From Bradyrhizobium sp. Ash2021 (GTDB taxonomy: Bacteria; Pseudomonadota; Alphaproteobacteria; Rhizobiales; Xanthobacteraceae): 64,000 bases of DNA. Positions 27,821 through 36,982 of the stretch are shown here, piece after piece. The stretch lies in contig NZ_CP100604.1 in the NCBI RefSeq assembly GCF_031202265.1, positions 1,656,501 through 1,720,500 of the forward strand. The letters run 5' to 3'. The stretch's first letter is position 1. Each line of letters begins with the position of its first letter. The position numbers and the translations under genes were made by a program. The notes beneath the pieces are model-generated. The model was given only the letters and a program-made list of their open reading frames with translations, was not told where the DNA came from and made no database searches.

Positions 27821-28020
27821 TGAGAAAAATTTCGGGAATTCGAATCCTTGAAATCGAGTCCTTGAAAAATGAATCCTTGAAAACGCGCCAAATTTCGAAT
27901 CCTTGAAGAACGAATCCTTGAAGATTGAATCCTTGAAAAATCGAATTTTTTTGAAAAAAGCGCGTGAACGGCATGGCGATCATGGCCGCCCAGGCCCGGA
28001 GCCTGACCATGTCGCTGAAC

Positions 28021-28195
28021 GTCCGCCGCGCCGTCCGGGAGAACGAGTTTCCTGAGAAAAATTTCGGGAATTCGAATCCTTGAAATCGAGTCCTTGAAAA
28101 ATGAATCCTTGAAAACGCGCCAAATTTCGAATCCTTGAAGAACGAATCCTTGAAGATTGAATCCTTGAAAAATCGAATTCTTTGAAAAAAGCGCG
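28021..28195. repeat. Repeat copy B with six GAATCCTTGAA-type units
   Basis: This uninterrupted copy begins GTCCGCCGCGCCGTCC and contains GAATCCTTGAA five times and GAGTCCTTGAA once, spaced about 15, 15, 26, 15 and 15 bp. It is AT-rich against its surroundings. Read on the minus strand the units give LQGFx or FKDSx pentapeptides, so it may be a decayed coding repeat; the 15-bp step also equals one and a half helical turns. Between copies A and B lie about 55 bp reading MAIMAAQARSLTMSLN on the plus strand, which continues into the block as a short frame. Confidence 0.85.
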
Positions 28196-28451
28196 GCCCC
28201 CTGGAATTTAGCGCGGCCGGCGGGGCCCGCGGCCGGCGCCGGATCTTCCGTCAGCAGTGGTCGGAGTAGCGGTCGCAAGCGCCAGTAGGGGACTGGCCGG
28301 CCAGCCGCGGGCAAAACAGCCCTCTATCAGTGCGAGCATCGACGGGAAACTGCACTTTTTGTTCGGTTTTCGAGCGAAAGGCCGGTATCTTTGGCCCGAA
28401 AACCAGAGAAGACGGCGACATTCCCGCCGTATCGTCCATGCCGGGGGGAAA

Positions 28452-31184
28452 ATGGCGCAGATATCCGCGAAAAAACCGAACGCTGCCGAGTCCGATGCCG
28501 GCGGGCCGAACCAGAGAGAGTGGCTCTCCAACATCGCCGACGACACGTTGGGCTTCCTGACGGACATCGCCGACATGGCCAATACGAAGCTCGGCGAGGC
28601 CCGCGCCGGAGGTGCGGAATCATTTGCCGTCGTCAACACGTTGACCGGTGCCAACGCCGTCCAGAACATCAGCGACATCTCGGCAGAACAGAGAAAGCAG
28701 CTCGTCGATCTTGCCCGCGAACCGGCGATCGCCCGTCTCGTCCTGCGGGACGAGGACGGCCAGGAAACGGTCTACTTCATCGCGCGCGCTGGAACGCTTT
28801 CGAACGAACGTCATGCCATGGCGAGCTACCGTTCGCCCATCGGACGAATGGCATCGCTGCCGGTCGGCGGCGATCAGGATGTTCGGACTCCCAAAGGTAC
28901 GCGCAACTTCGAAGTCGCCGAGCGCGCCGTCCTGCAACCGGCGCTCAGGGACAATCGATGGGATTCGCGAGACACGGTGCTGCAGGGAGGCGGCTACGGT
29001 CCCGTCACGGTCACGTCACTTAGGGAGTTGCTCCAATCCGCCGGCGCGGCGGAGACCGCCGACATCCTAGAAGCCCTTCTGGCCGAAGGACGGGAAGCCG
29101 ACAACGTCCTGGAAGGATTGCGCCGCAACGCCATCCTCAAGATGGGATTGCGGGACCAACCTCTGCTCGATCAGTACCAGGACGAGATCTTCCGCCTTCC
29201 GCTGGACACCCGGCTGGTGATCCTAGGTCCGCCGGGAACCGGCAAGACCACCACGCTGATCAAGAGACTTGGTCTGAAGCTCGATAGGGAATTTCTTGAG
29301 GAGAGCGAAACGGCGCTTGTCGCGAGGTCGCACGCCGGCGCCAACGGACATGCCGGCAGTTGGCTGATGTTCACACCGACGGAGCTGCTGAAGCTCTACC
29401 TGAAGGAAGCCTTCGCGCGAGAAGGTATCGCAGCGCCCGACGCACGATTGCAGACATGGGACGACTACCGGCGCGAACTTGCCCGAAACAGATTCGGCAT
29501 CCTGCGCGCCGGGACGGGGTCCGGCGCCTTCGTCCTCAAGGCTGGCTTCGATCCGTTGCAGTCCGAGACGATCGGCCGTCAGATCGATTGGTTCGAGGAC
29601 TTCGAACGCTGGCAAACGCAGGCATTCAGGACGGAACTCGCGCAACACGCCAAGATACTCTCCGGTGACAGGGATCAGGAAGTATCGCGCATAGGCAGGC
29701 GCCTGGTGCGAACGATCGAGGAGACGGACGACATGTCGCCCGCGGCGGTCATCACGATCGGCGAGGTGGCCGAAGACGTTCGTACGCTGACAACCAGGAT
29801 CAAGACCGAGACCGATCTTCAGATCAGAACCGCATTCTCCGTCGAGCTAAGGCGCGATCCGACCTTGCTTTCCCAACTCATCGCATTCTTGGCGACGTTG
29901 ACGGATGCGCCGGAAGAACCCGACGACGCCGACATCGACGAAGACGAGGATGCGCCGCCGCCGGCCGACGCCAGAAACGCCGCGTTCGAGGCGTACATGC
30001 GAACGATCCGTGCACAGTCGCGCGTCGCCGCCGCCGGTCGCTCGCTCGCCGGCCAAAGCCGCAACCGCAAGATCGTCGACTGGCTCGACGGCCGAATGCC
30101 GACTGCGGAAGACTTGCGCGCCCTCGGTGCGAGGCTACAGGTCCAATCGTCCGCACGCCGGTTCGCAAATCCCATGCGGAGACTGATCGTCGGCATTTCG
30201 GCCCGCTACCGCAGGTTCCGACGCGAGAGACAGGGCGAACAACGATGGTACCGCTCCGACGGTTTCGCGGCGACGGACCTGTCCCCGCTGGAGGCCGATG
30301 TCGTCCTGCTCGCGACCTTGCGGACGGCGAACGCGATGCTTTCCAACCGGGCGGTCGCCGCCGAAGTATCGGGCGGGCAACACGCGATCCTCCAATCCGT
30401 CCGGGATGTCCTCCGCAACCAGATCGTCGTCGACGAAGCGACCGACTTCTCGCCGTTGCAATTGGCCTGCATGGCGAACCTGTGCGATCCGCAGACACGG
30501 TCCTTTCTGGCATGCGGCGACTTCAATCAACGCGTCACGAATTGGGGCAGCCGCTCCGTCGACGAGCTGAAGTGGGTTTTCGCGGATATCGATGTGCGCG
30601 CCATAAACATAACGTACCGTCACAGCCGAGAACTGAACGACTTCGCGCGCAAAATCGCCCTGCTGTCGGGACCTGCGCCCGAGACCCAACTGCCCGCGCA
30701 CGTGATCAACGACGGCGTCCCGCCGGTCCTCGCGGTGGGACTGAACGAACGTCATGCCATCTGCGCGTGGCTGGCTCAGCGCATCGGCGAAATCGAGGAT
30801 CTGACGGGCTCGCTGCCTTCCATTGCGATTCTGGTGAACGAAGAAGCGGAGGTCGAGCCGCTCGCAAAAGCTCTCGACGCAACGCTCGCGGACAAGAATC
30901 TGCACGCCGTCGCCTGCGTCCATGGCCAGTCGGTGGGGCAGGAAAACGATGTCCGCGTCTTCGACGTGCAGCACATCAAGGGACTTGAGTTCGAAGGCGT
31001 ATTCTTCGTGGGAGTCGACGGGCTCGCCGAGCGCATGCCCGATCTCTTCGACAAATACCTGTATGTCGGCGCGACGCGCGCAGCCTTCTACCTCGGACTC
31101 ACGACGGGCGGTCCGGAACTGCCTGCGAAGATGGCAAGTCTAAGCTCCGCCTTCGTCGATCGATGGCCCAAGCGGCACGGTTGA
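28452..31184 (+). CDS. UvrD/Rep-like superfamily 1 helicase, candidate defence gene
   Basis: A 910-residue SF1A helicase. A novel N-terminal region of about 250 residues precedes Walker A (ILGPPGTGKTTTLIKR, near residue 257). Later motifs follow: IVVDEATDFSPLQLACM (motif II), CGDFNQRVTNWG (motif III), INITYRHSRELNDF (motif IV), VFDVQHIKGLEFEGVFFVGVDG (motif V) and YVGATRAAFYLGL (motif VI). ATG 28452 is chosen because GGGGGGAA precedes it and the upstream frame is not protein-like. The helicase lacks nuclease motifs. It is 18 bp from the next gene, which suggests a two-gene unit like other UvrD-based defence pairs (Gabija GajB is one), but the partner differs from GajA. Confidence 0.86.
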   Translation: MAQISAKKPNAAESDAGGPNQREWLSNIADDTLGFLTDIADMANTKLGEARAGGAESFAVVNTLTGANAVQNISDISAEQRKQLVDLAREPAIARLVLRDEDGQETVYFIARAGTLSNERHAMASYRSPIGRMASLPVGGDQDVRTPKGTRNFEVAERAVLQPALRDNRWDSRDTVLQGGGYGPVTVTSLRELLQSAGAAETADILEALLAEGREADNVLEGLRRNAILKMGLRDQPLLDQYQDEIFRLPLDTRLVILGPPGTGKTTTLIKRLGLKLDREFLEESETALVARSHAGANGHAGSWLMFTPTELLKLYLKEAFAREGIAAPDARLQTWDDYRRELARNRFGILRAGTGSGAFVLKAGFDPLQSETIGRQIDWFEDFERWQTQAFRTELAQHAKILSGDRDQEVSRIGRRLVRTIEETDDMSPAAVITIGEVAEDVRTLTTRIKTETDLQIRTAFSVELRRDPTLLSQLIAFLATLTDAPEEPDDADIDEDEDAPPPADARNAAFEAYMRTIRAQSRVAAAGRSLAGQSRNRKIVDWLDGRMPTAEDLRALGARLQVQSSARRFANPMRRLIVGISARYRRFRRERQGEQRWYRSDGFAATDLSPLEADVVLLATLRTANAMLSNRAVAAEVSGGQHAILQSVRDVLRNQIVVDEATDFSPLQLACMANLCDPQTRSFLACGDFNQRVTNWGSRSVDELKWVFADIDVRAINITYRHSRELNDFARKIALLSGPAPETQLPAHVINDGVPPVLAVGLNERHAICAWLAQRIGEIEDLTGSLPSIAILVNEEAEVEPLAKALDATLADKNLHAVACVHGQSVGQENDVRVFDVQHIKGLEFEGVFFVGVDGLAERMPDLFDKYLYVGATRAAFYLGLTTGGPELPAKMASLSSAFVDRWPKRHG

Positions 31185-31202
31185 GCATCGGGAGGATTAG
31201 TC

Positions 31203-31763
31203 ATGCCGCAACATCCCGACGCTCACGTCCGCCGCGCCGTGCGAGTCCTTGTGATGGTCGGCGAACTGCACCGACGCGGGTATCAGAAGATCCGGGTAAT
31301 GCCGTTCATGTCGCCGAGCGGAAACCACTGGCGCTGCTGGATCGGACCCGACTCGCTCTTCTACCGTAATCACGGCGGCTACCTCCGGGATTCGGATTTC
31401 AGCGAAACGCAGTCGGAAAGCCTGAGCGCGCGCTACACGTCCGGAGACGAGAACCGTTTCTTCGGTTGGCGGGATGCTGAGAACGACGATGCGAGATCCC
31501 TGGCTGCTAAGTTCGTGACGCGCTTCGCGAGGCTCGCCGGCGAGGGAGAAGGATGGAGCTACACTTATGCAGGCTGGTACCAGCGGCTTTTGGGCCTGGC
31601 CGAGCGCGGCTGGCTGCCGGTCGTCATCTCCGACAGCCCGGCATCGTCTCTGAAGAAGATCAACCTGCAGGATCTCCGGCCTGTGGAATGGCGGAGCGAA
31701 CGCGACGCGAAACCGTCGTTGCCGCTTCCCCCGGCTGGCAAACTCCAGGACGAACTGCGCTGA
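31203..31763 (+). CDS. Unknown 186-residue partner of the UvrD-like helicase
   Basis: I do not recognise a domain. The protein begins MPQHPDAHVRRAVRVLVMVGELHRRGYQKIRVMPFMSPSG.. and has a mixed fold with conserved-looking aromatic and glycine positions (HWRCWIGPDSLFYRNHGGYL, WSYTYAGWYQRLL). No membrane segment or signal peptide is present. It starts 18 bp after the helicase stop with GGAGG upstream and is very likely co-expressed. The DNA at 31222 shares 19 bases (CTCACGTCCGCCGCGCCGT) with the sequence at the start of repeat copy A. Confidence 0.7.
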   Translation: MPQHPDAHVRRAVRVLVMVGELHRRGYQKIRVMPFMSPSGNHWRCWIGPDSLFYRNHGGYLRDSDFSETQSESLSARYTSGDENRFFGWRDAENDDARSLAAKFVTRFARLAGEGEGWSYTYAGWYQRLLGLAERGWLPVVISDSPASSLKKINLQDLRPVEWRSERDAKPSLPLPPAGKLQDELR

Positions 31764-31881
31764 GCCGCCCGCCGCATCGCGTGCGAATGGCCCGGCTTGG
31801 TTCCGACATCCCCGGCTTCCCAACAGGATGGATTTTTCATTTCTCGGCAAAGTCTTCAAGATCGGATAAGAATGCGGTCCC

Positions 31882-32433
31882 ATGCAGCAGGTTCTCGACC
31901 ATATCGAACGGCGAGTCCGGCCCTCTCTCAGGAGCTATCTGGAGGCCGAGCGGGCCCTGACGGCCGCGCTGGAGGCCGGCAGTCCGGACACTCTCGATAC
32001 GTCGCGCCAGAACGTCGAACTGGCTGCCCGCCAAGCCGTCGACATGCTGCATCATCTGGCCGAATTCGTGCAGCACGAATGGACACCGCCGTTCCCCGAC
32101 GTCGGTCCCGTCCGCATTGCGATTGACGCGAAGTGCGAATTCCTGCGGAACGGCAAGCACGTCGCCGACGTGTATCTGCTGCGGGACGTTTCCGTCGCCT
32201 TCAAGCACCACCGCCCGCGGACAGGCCGAATCGATGTGTCGAACGACATTGCTCCGGGCGGCTTCGGATTCGGTCAATGCCGCTGGGGCGAAGGCAAGTA
32301 TGGCGGCGTCGAGCAGATCGTGGTCGCGACCAACGACGGCGACCGCCGCGCGCTGTCGTCGATCCTGCAGAATGTCTTCGACGCCTGGATGGTATTCCTC
32401 GGCCAGCCGTTGCCGCCGATCAGCCAGTATTGA
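31882..32433 (+). CDS. Unknown 183-residue protein
   Basis: Function not recognised. The N-terminal 80 residues are helical (VLDHIERRVRPSLRSYLEAERALTAALE, then RQAVDMLHHLAEFV), compatible with a HEPN-like or four-helix bundle, followed by a strand-rich region (GPVRIAIDAKCEF, KHVADVYLLRDVSVAF). It follows the helicase pair after about 120 bp and precedes the AbiU2-like gene by 7 bp, so it is probably co-transcribed with the latter. Confidence 0.6.
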   Translation: MQQVLDHIERRVRPSLRSYLEAERALTAALEAGSPDTLDTSRQNVELAARQAVDMLHHLAEFVQHEWTPPFPDVGPVRIAIDAKCEFLRNGKHVADVYLLRDVSVAFKHHRPRTGRIDVSNDIAPGGFGFGQCRWGEGKYGGVEQIVVATNDGDRRALSSILQNVFDAWMVFLGQPLPPISQY

Positions 32434-32440
32434 GATCGTC

Positions 32441-33253
32441 ATGCACCCGAAGCTCGCGAAAATCTGCAGGTTCGCCGGATTGAGATGGTGCGCACAGAAG
32501 ATGCCCGAAAAGAAGCCTTACCTTCCACCGACGCCGGCCGACGTCCAAGAGGAGATCGAGATCTTCCGGAAGGAGGAAGAGGCCGCCCAGCAGACCTTCT
32601 TCGCCTACCTCGGGATCCGCGATCTGCTCGCCAAGCGCACCGACGTCCTCGCGGCCGTGAACCGCAATTCTATGTTCTGGCTGACTACGAACCACGCCCT
32701 GTTCGTGTCGACCTTCATCTGGCTCGGCCGCATCTTCGATCAGAAGTCCGCACACAACATCGACCTCCTGCTGAAGGCCGTCGAGCAGAACCTGCCGGAG
32801 TTTGGCCGAGACGCCCTCCGCAAGCGTAAAGAAGAAGTCATCACGCCTCAGCAGGCCGGCGACTACGTCAAGGACCGGCACCACACCGTCATCGACGACG
32901 TGCGCGAGCTACGGAAGCAGGTCAAAGCGTGGCGCAAGGTCTATGAGCCCGTCTACGGCGAAGTCCGAGACCATCTCGCGCACAACAAGCAGGGTGTCTC
33001 CGAGATCGATCCGTTCCTCGCGAAGACCAACATCGACGAGATGAAGCGCATGTTCGGATTCCTCCACGCGCTCCACGAAGCCCTGATCGAACTTTACCTT
33101 AACGGCCGCAACCCGCTGCCGCTGCCGGATGTGACGTTCAATCCGCCGCCGGCTAGGCCACGCCATCCAGGCGACAAGGCCTATGCCGAGGCGCAGGCGT
33201 CGCTGCTCTCGATGGTCGGCGAGCAACTAAACCCGTCAGTGCAAAGTCAATAA
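32441..33253 (+). CDS. AbiU2-like HEPN-domain protein
   Basis: The body of the protein is an all-helical domain with EEEAAQQTFFAYLGIRDLLAKR, NSMFWLTTNHALFVSTFIWLGRIFDQ and a downstream VRDHLAHNKQG, the pattern of AbiU2-type HEPN proteins, some of which are abortive-infection toxins. AbiU2 proteins are annotated as phage-defence related, but their mechanism is unsettled and the RxxxxH core is only partly recognisable here. ATG 32441 is the upstream start; ATG 32501 (MPEKKPYLPPTPADVQ) is equally plausible. The frame upstream of 32441 overlaps another gene and is rejected. Length is about 270 residues. Confidence 0.62.
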   Translation: MHPKLAKICRFAGLRWCAQKMPEKKPYLPPTPADVQEEIEIFRKEEEAAQQTFFAYLGIRDLLAKRTDVLAAVNRNSMFWLTTNHALFVSTFIWLGRIFDQKSAHNIDLLLKAVEQNLPEFGRDALRKRKEEVITPQQAGDYVKDRHHTVIDDVRELRKQVKAWRKVYEPVYGEVRDHLAHNKQGVSEIDPFLAKTNIDEMKRMFGFLHALHEALIELYLNGRNPLPLPDVTFNPPPARPRHPGDKAYAEAQASLLSMVGEQLNPSVQSQ

Positions 33254-33471
33254 AATGCAAGGTCCGGTTCTGGTCACTTTTCGGACATGCCGAGGCACCT
33301 TGGCGATGTCCGTTGATTGGCGCAAAGTGTCCCGCCGCAACGCCGCAGTTTCCGCTTTTTAACCAATCCAGACCTAGGCCGCTCCGAGGAAACGACACGT
33401 CATACCTCTTTGACCATGCACTATTTCACGGTTAGCGTTCCGTCAGCTAAAGCCTGGGATGGACATGAATT

Positions 33472-34063
33472 GTGATCGGTGAAGCTTCCGATTGTGCTCG
33501 TTCTCTTCGCTCGCGCGAAGCCGTCGCGCTGCGTAAGGCGATGTTGCGCGATCCGCACATTGTGCGATTTACGTGCTTTGTTGCGAAGCTTGAAAAGGCG
33601 CATCCGGATTGGGAGTTTCCAAATTTCGATCCGCTCGATGGCGGCGCAAACGCCGATATGCTTTTTCTGTTCGAGAAACCTGGGCGAATGACATCTGCGG
33701 GCGGAAAGGGGTCCGGATTCATCTCTCGCAACAATGACGATCCGACGGCGAAAGCAACCTTTGACTTTATGAGAGAGGCGAACCTGTGCCGCGGCCGCAC
33801 GATTATCTGGAACGTGGTCCCCGGATGGAACGGCACGCGCAAGATAACCAAGGCAGAGCTTTCGGCAGGCGTAGATGCTCTGAGAGGCTTGCTACCGATG
33901 CTGCCGAAGCTGCGCACCGTCATACTCGTTGGAAAAAAGGCACAGCGGGCCAAGCCGCTTGTTGAGCCCCTAGGCTTCCGGATTTTCGTTTCAGCCCACC
34001 CCTCACCGCTGGTGCGGGCCTCGCAATATGGATATATGGCGCAAGATCCCATCAATCTGGGCA
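33472..34063 (+). pseudogene. Uracil-DNA glycosylase-family protein, 3' end replaced
   Basis: Family features are clear in DMLFLFEKPGRMT, IIWNVVPGWNG and RTVILVGKKAQ followed by SAHPSPLVRAS, the C-terminal active-site motif of UDG-superfamily enzymes that remove uracil from DNA. Start is GTG 33472, with no strong ribosome site. After HPSPLVRASQYGYMAQDPI the text stops resembling the family and the frame runs on to 34263 through sequence belonging to another gene fragment in a different frame. The last helix normally present is therefore missing, so function is doubtful. Neighbouring genes 34.1 to 37.3 kb are also fragments. Confidence 0.6.
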
Positions 34064-34082
34064 CAGGCGGCACGTTAGATCG

Positions 34083-34463
34083 GCGATCCGCGACAAAAAC
34101 CCTCGCATCAAATCCTATCAGCCGTTATCCGCCTACGCGTCGCGGCTGGCGGTCGCTCCGGAGGGCGCGCCGGACAGGCTTCCAGGCGACCTCGATCTGT
34201 TCTTCGAATACGGCGCCATCGTCGACGAGCTCGATGGAGGCGAGCGGGAGGCTCCGAATCTGAAGGCCGTCAGCGGAGCTTCGGTATGGGAACTCCAGAC
34301 TCCGTCGCCATCTCTCTGGGTACCTCCGCGCGTCATCGGCGTCGAAGTGAGTTTCCATCCGACGCGGTATTTCCGTGCTGTCGACTGGCGGGTCGTCGCA
34401 GAGCTGCTCGGCCTTGCCTACCCGCACCTCCGCGATCAGCTGCGCCAGCACTTGGGACGATGA
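34083..34463 (+). pseudogene. Fragment of a hypothetical gene lacking its 5' end
   Basis: A coherent reading frame from about 34083 to the TGA at 34461-34463 gives IRDKNPRIKSYQPLSAYASRLA.. to YPHLRDQLRQHLGR, about 125 residues, with a beta-rich middle (PGDLDLFFEYGAIVDELDGG, VIGVEVSFHPTRYF). No start codon lies in frame upstream before the glycosylase text takes over, so the gene appears truncated and joined out of frame to the glycosylase. Function unknown. Confidence 0.5.
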
Positions 34464-34658
34464 TTCGCCCGCGGCGCCTAACGCCGCTGCGCCGCGGCCG
34501 GCAAGGAGCGCGCGGCCAATCGGCGGTGTCGCGTTTTGCACAGGTCACGGAACACGGGGGCAAGCGGAAGCTCTGCCGATGGCGAATCCCTGACCCGTGC
34601 TAACCGCTGGGAACGCGCAGGTGGGCGGAACGATTCGTCCCGGGCAGGAGTGATCTCG

Positions 34659-34927
34659 ATGCTGATGACGAAAGAACGACGGCCGGCGATCCGGACGCTG
34701 CGCGGCTGGGCCCTCCACGTGCTGCAGGAAGCCAGCGCCATCCACGAATGTGAGGAGCACGGCTGGGCGAGCGTGCCGACCCGCATGCGCGCGAGCATGC
34801 GTTGGATATCGCCAGGCAGGAGCCACCGGACGGCTGGTCTCCAGATCAGGCGGTCGCCGAGGTTCGCGAAGTGCTGGATTCGATCGGCAATACCTGCCCA
34901 GAGTGTCCGCCGGACGTCCCGGGTTAG
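34659..34927 (+). pseudogene. Frameshifted small hypothetical (DPHAREHALDIARQ family)
   Basis: ATG 34659 has GCAGGAGTGA eight bases upstream. The frame reads MLMTKERRPAIRTLRGWALHVLQ.. to CEEHGW, then the text jumps to another frame: ADPHAREHALDIARQEPPDGW, then VREVLDSIGNTCPECPPDVPG and stop at 34925-34927. A one-base deletion near 34765 explains it. A second partial copy of the same family (DPHARDHAVDIARQDPP) is fused to a Pol IV fragment at 37.0 kb. The C-terminal CPEC may bind zinc. Function unknown. Confidence 0.6.
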
Positions 34928-35095
34928 CGTCGGCGACGTCCCCGGCTATAGCTCCGTGCTCTTGCGCAGCCCCGACATCCTCCGGTAGCAACGGCGGTCA
35001 ATTATAATTTGCGCGAATCGCCTGCTCCCGCTTGCCGCTCCGCCTCGACGGTCGCGTAGAGTGCGACATGGAGGCCGCGCGGGGGAGGGGCGACG

Positions 35096-36607
35096 ATGGC
35101 CAAAAAGCGCAATCTGTCCGACGGCGAGATCGGCATCGTAAAGGCGATGCTGCGGAAGGGTTGGCGGAACGACGTCATCCACTTCTACTTTAACAAGCCA
35201 GACCGGTTGATCAGCTCCGGACGCATCACCCAGATCAAGAAGGGCAAGTACGGGGCGTCCGTCGAGGAAGCCCCTCCGGAAGAACTGGAGGCGTTCATAT
35301 CCGCCTGGGAAGATTCGGACACCAAGCAGCCTCCCGCGCCTTCCCCCGTCGATATACGAATCCTCCGCTCCATGTTCGTCCGCGAGACCGGGACGTGGCG
35401 ACTGACCGGCGGCGAGACCGATCGTACCGAATGCAAAGCCGGCTTCCGGCTCCAGCCGGAGGAACGCTTCTCGAAAGCGCTTCGCGCAATCGCGGGCCTG
35501 GCCAACAATAAGGGAGGCTACCTGTTGTTCGGGGTCACGGACGCGACCTTCCAAGCCGACGGGCTCGCGGACGACGTCTTCACGAGATCCGATATCTCGC
35601 TCATCAACAGGATCCTGGTAGGTGCCCTCGATCCCGTCCCCCACGTCACGAAGGGGCTCATCGAGCTCGGCGGCAAGCAGGTCGGCGTTCTGTATGTGGA
35701 GAAGCACGATCACCGCCCCGTCGTCGCCATCAAGAACGTAGGTCAGGACGTCAAGGAAGGCGGCATCTACTTCCGCTACGTCGGGGAGACCCGCCTGATC
35801 AAGCCGGGCGAACTCAGGCAGATCATCGCCGCGCGGGAGCAGCGGGCGATCGCCGAGTTCAGCGCCCGCATGAACCGGGTCGCGATAGGCAAGGAAGCGA
35901 CGATCGATCTCGACTCCGGCGAGGTCGCCGGCACCAGCGGCAAATTCCTCATCGACAAATCCCTGCTTCCGAGCATCCAGTTCGTGCGCGAAGGCGAATT
36001 CGACGAGAAGAAGGGCGCGCCAGCGCTCAGGCTGATCGGAGACGTCGAGCCGGTTTCGGAGGTCGAAAGGGAGCGAACGAAGGTCATCCGCGAGAACGTC
36101 ACGCCCGACGCTGTCGTCCGCAACTTCCTGCGGAACGAAAAGGTCGCCGAGCCGATGCAGTACATCCACTTTCAGGCCCACGCCCAGCGCAAGTGGTTTC
36201 CCGTGTGGTTCTACGTCGACCAGACGCAGTCGACCGCCGGCGACGTCGCAGAGGATCTGCGTAAACAGGTCGCCACCTATCCGTCCTCGCGCGACGCGTT
36301 GGTCGACCGGCTCTCCGGAAAGGATGCGGCCTTCCGCCAATCCACCGGGAAGGCCGAAGCCCTACGCGGGAAACTAGCGCGGGGCGAGATCAAGGCACCG
36401 ACGGACGTCGACGAGGACGTCGTTTTCGCCGCCGCAGCGCAAGCTCTACCGACGACGGTGAAGGCGAAGGACCTCGAGAGCATCCGGACGATCCTTCTCG
36501 ACTGCCTGGATCGGGCACAGGGGACGGACCCGCGCAGCAGCAATCGTCGCGGAACGATCTATCGGGCCGCATGCCGTCTCGACGAATTGATCTACTCGAA
36601 AAAATAA
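35096..36607 (+). CDS. AlbA_2 (Schlafen-type) domain protein with N-terminal HTH-like region
   Basis: The middle carries the AlbA_2 nucleic-acid-binding domain: RTECKAGFRLQ near residue 110 and IAGLANNKGGYLLFGVTDATF near residue 137, the two signature segments of this family, which is widespread in defence and regulatory proteins. The first 60 residues (NLSDGEIGIVKAMLRKGWRNDVIHFYFNKP split here) look like a helix-turn-helix region. The C-terminal 250 residues are helical and unassigned. Length is 503 residues; ATG 35096 follows GGGGAGGGGCG. Flanking sequences are gene fragments, so it was probably carried in as a unit. Confidence 0.78.
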   Translation: MAKKRNLSDGEIGIVKAMLRKGWRNDVIHFYFNKPDRLISSGRITQIKKGKYGASVEEAPPEELEAFISAWEDSDTKQPPAPSPVDIRILRSMFVRETGTWRLTGGETDRTECKAGFRLQPEERFSKALRAIAGLANNKGGYLLFGVTDATFQADGLADDVFTRSDISLINRILVGALDPVPHVTKGLIELGGKQVGVLYVEKHDHRPVVAIKNVGQDVKEGGIYFRYVGETRLIKPGELRQIIAAREQRAIAEFSARMNRVAIGKEATIDLDSGEVAGTSGKFLIDKSLLPSIQFVREGEFDEKKGAPALRLIGDVEPVSEVERERTKVIRENVTPDAVVRNFLRNEKVAEPMQYIHFQAHAQRKWFPVWFYVDQTQSTAGDVAEDLRKQVATYPSSRDALVDRLSGKDAAFRQSTGKAEALRGKLARGEIKAPTDVDEDVVFAAAAQALPTTVKAKDLESIRTILLDCLDRAQGTDPRSSNRRGTIYRAACRLDELIYSKK

Positions 36608-36613
36608 CAGGCG

Positions 36614-36973
36614 CTATGCCGATTTACGCTTGGCCCCCGCGGCCGGCTTCTTCGCCGACGTCTCCTTTGCGGGCGCCTTCTTGCCGGCGATCGGCATCAG
36701 CATCTCCTTCTGGCCGGCCGTCGCCTTCTTCGCTTTCTTGGCCGGCTTCTTCGGAGCCTTGATCTCCGCCGCTGCGCCGCCGACGCTCTTGCGCAAGGCT
36801 TCCATCAGGTCGACGACGTTCTCGCCACTGGGTCGTTCCTTCGCCACGATCGGTTTGCCGGCCCGCTTCTGGTTGATGAGTTCGACGAGTGCGGTTTCGT
36901 ACTGGTCCTCGAACTTTTCGGGTTCGAACGATCCGGATTTCTGGTCGACGATGTGCCGGGCCAGGTCGAGCAT
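36614..36973 (-). pseudogene. ku: C-terminal fragment of bacterial Ku
   Basis: Ku binds DNA double-strand ends for non-homologous end joining with LigD. This minus-strand frame begins MLDLARHIVDQKSGSFEPEKF and FEDQYETALVELINQKRAGKP, the conserved end of the Ku core, then a Lys/Ala-rich tail (APKKPAKKAKKATAG..). The upstream codons are not Ku (IGPVPSP), so about the first two thirds are missing. The break coincides with the start of the DPHARDHA fragment on the other strand, near 36975-36983. The product alone cannot form the DNA-encircling ring. Confidence 0.75.
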
Positions 36974-36982
36974 GGGCTCGGG

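Larger units (their letters stand above)
26852..27964. repeat. Repeat copy A, split by the IS5-type element
   Basis: Copy A of a roughly 175-bp block is present as 26852-26886 on the left and 27821-27964 on the right of the insertion sequence. Joined, it is nearly identical to copy B at 28021-28195; the only difference I see is in a T run near its end. The right part contains the motif GAATCCTTGAA or GAGTCCTTGAA six times at about 15-bp spacing with one 26-bp step. Confidence 0.85.

Noticed and set aside
27821..28195. CRISPR array
   Set aside because: The 11-bp units are separated by only 3-15 bp with no unique spacers, and no cas genes are present.
27778..28314. Minus-strand frames encoding LQGFx / FKDSx repeats as a real gene
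   Set aside because: The text comes from the short DNA repeat, the frame runs into the IS element on one side, and there is no start context. It may be a relic but not a supported CDS.
28257..28451. Upstream start for the UvrD-like helicase
   Set aside because: The 65 added residues are arginine-rich and unlike protein, and ATG 28452 is preceded by GGGGGGAA.
34946..36340. 464-codon open frame antisense to the AlbA_2 gene
   Set aside because: It mirrors the coding strand of a well-supported gene, its text is low in recognisable motifs, and it has no ribosome-binding site; high GC produces such shadows.
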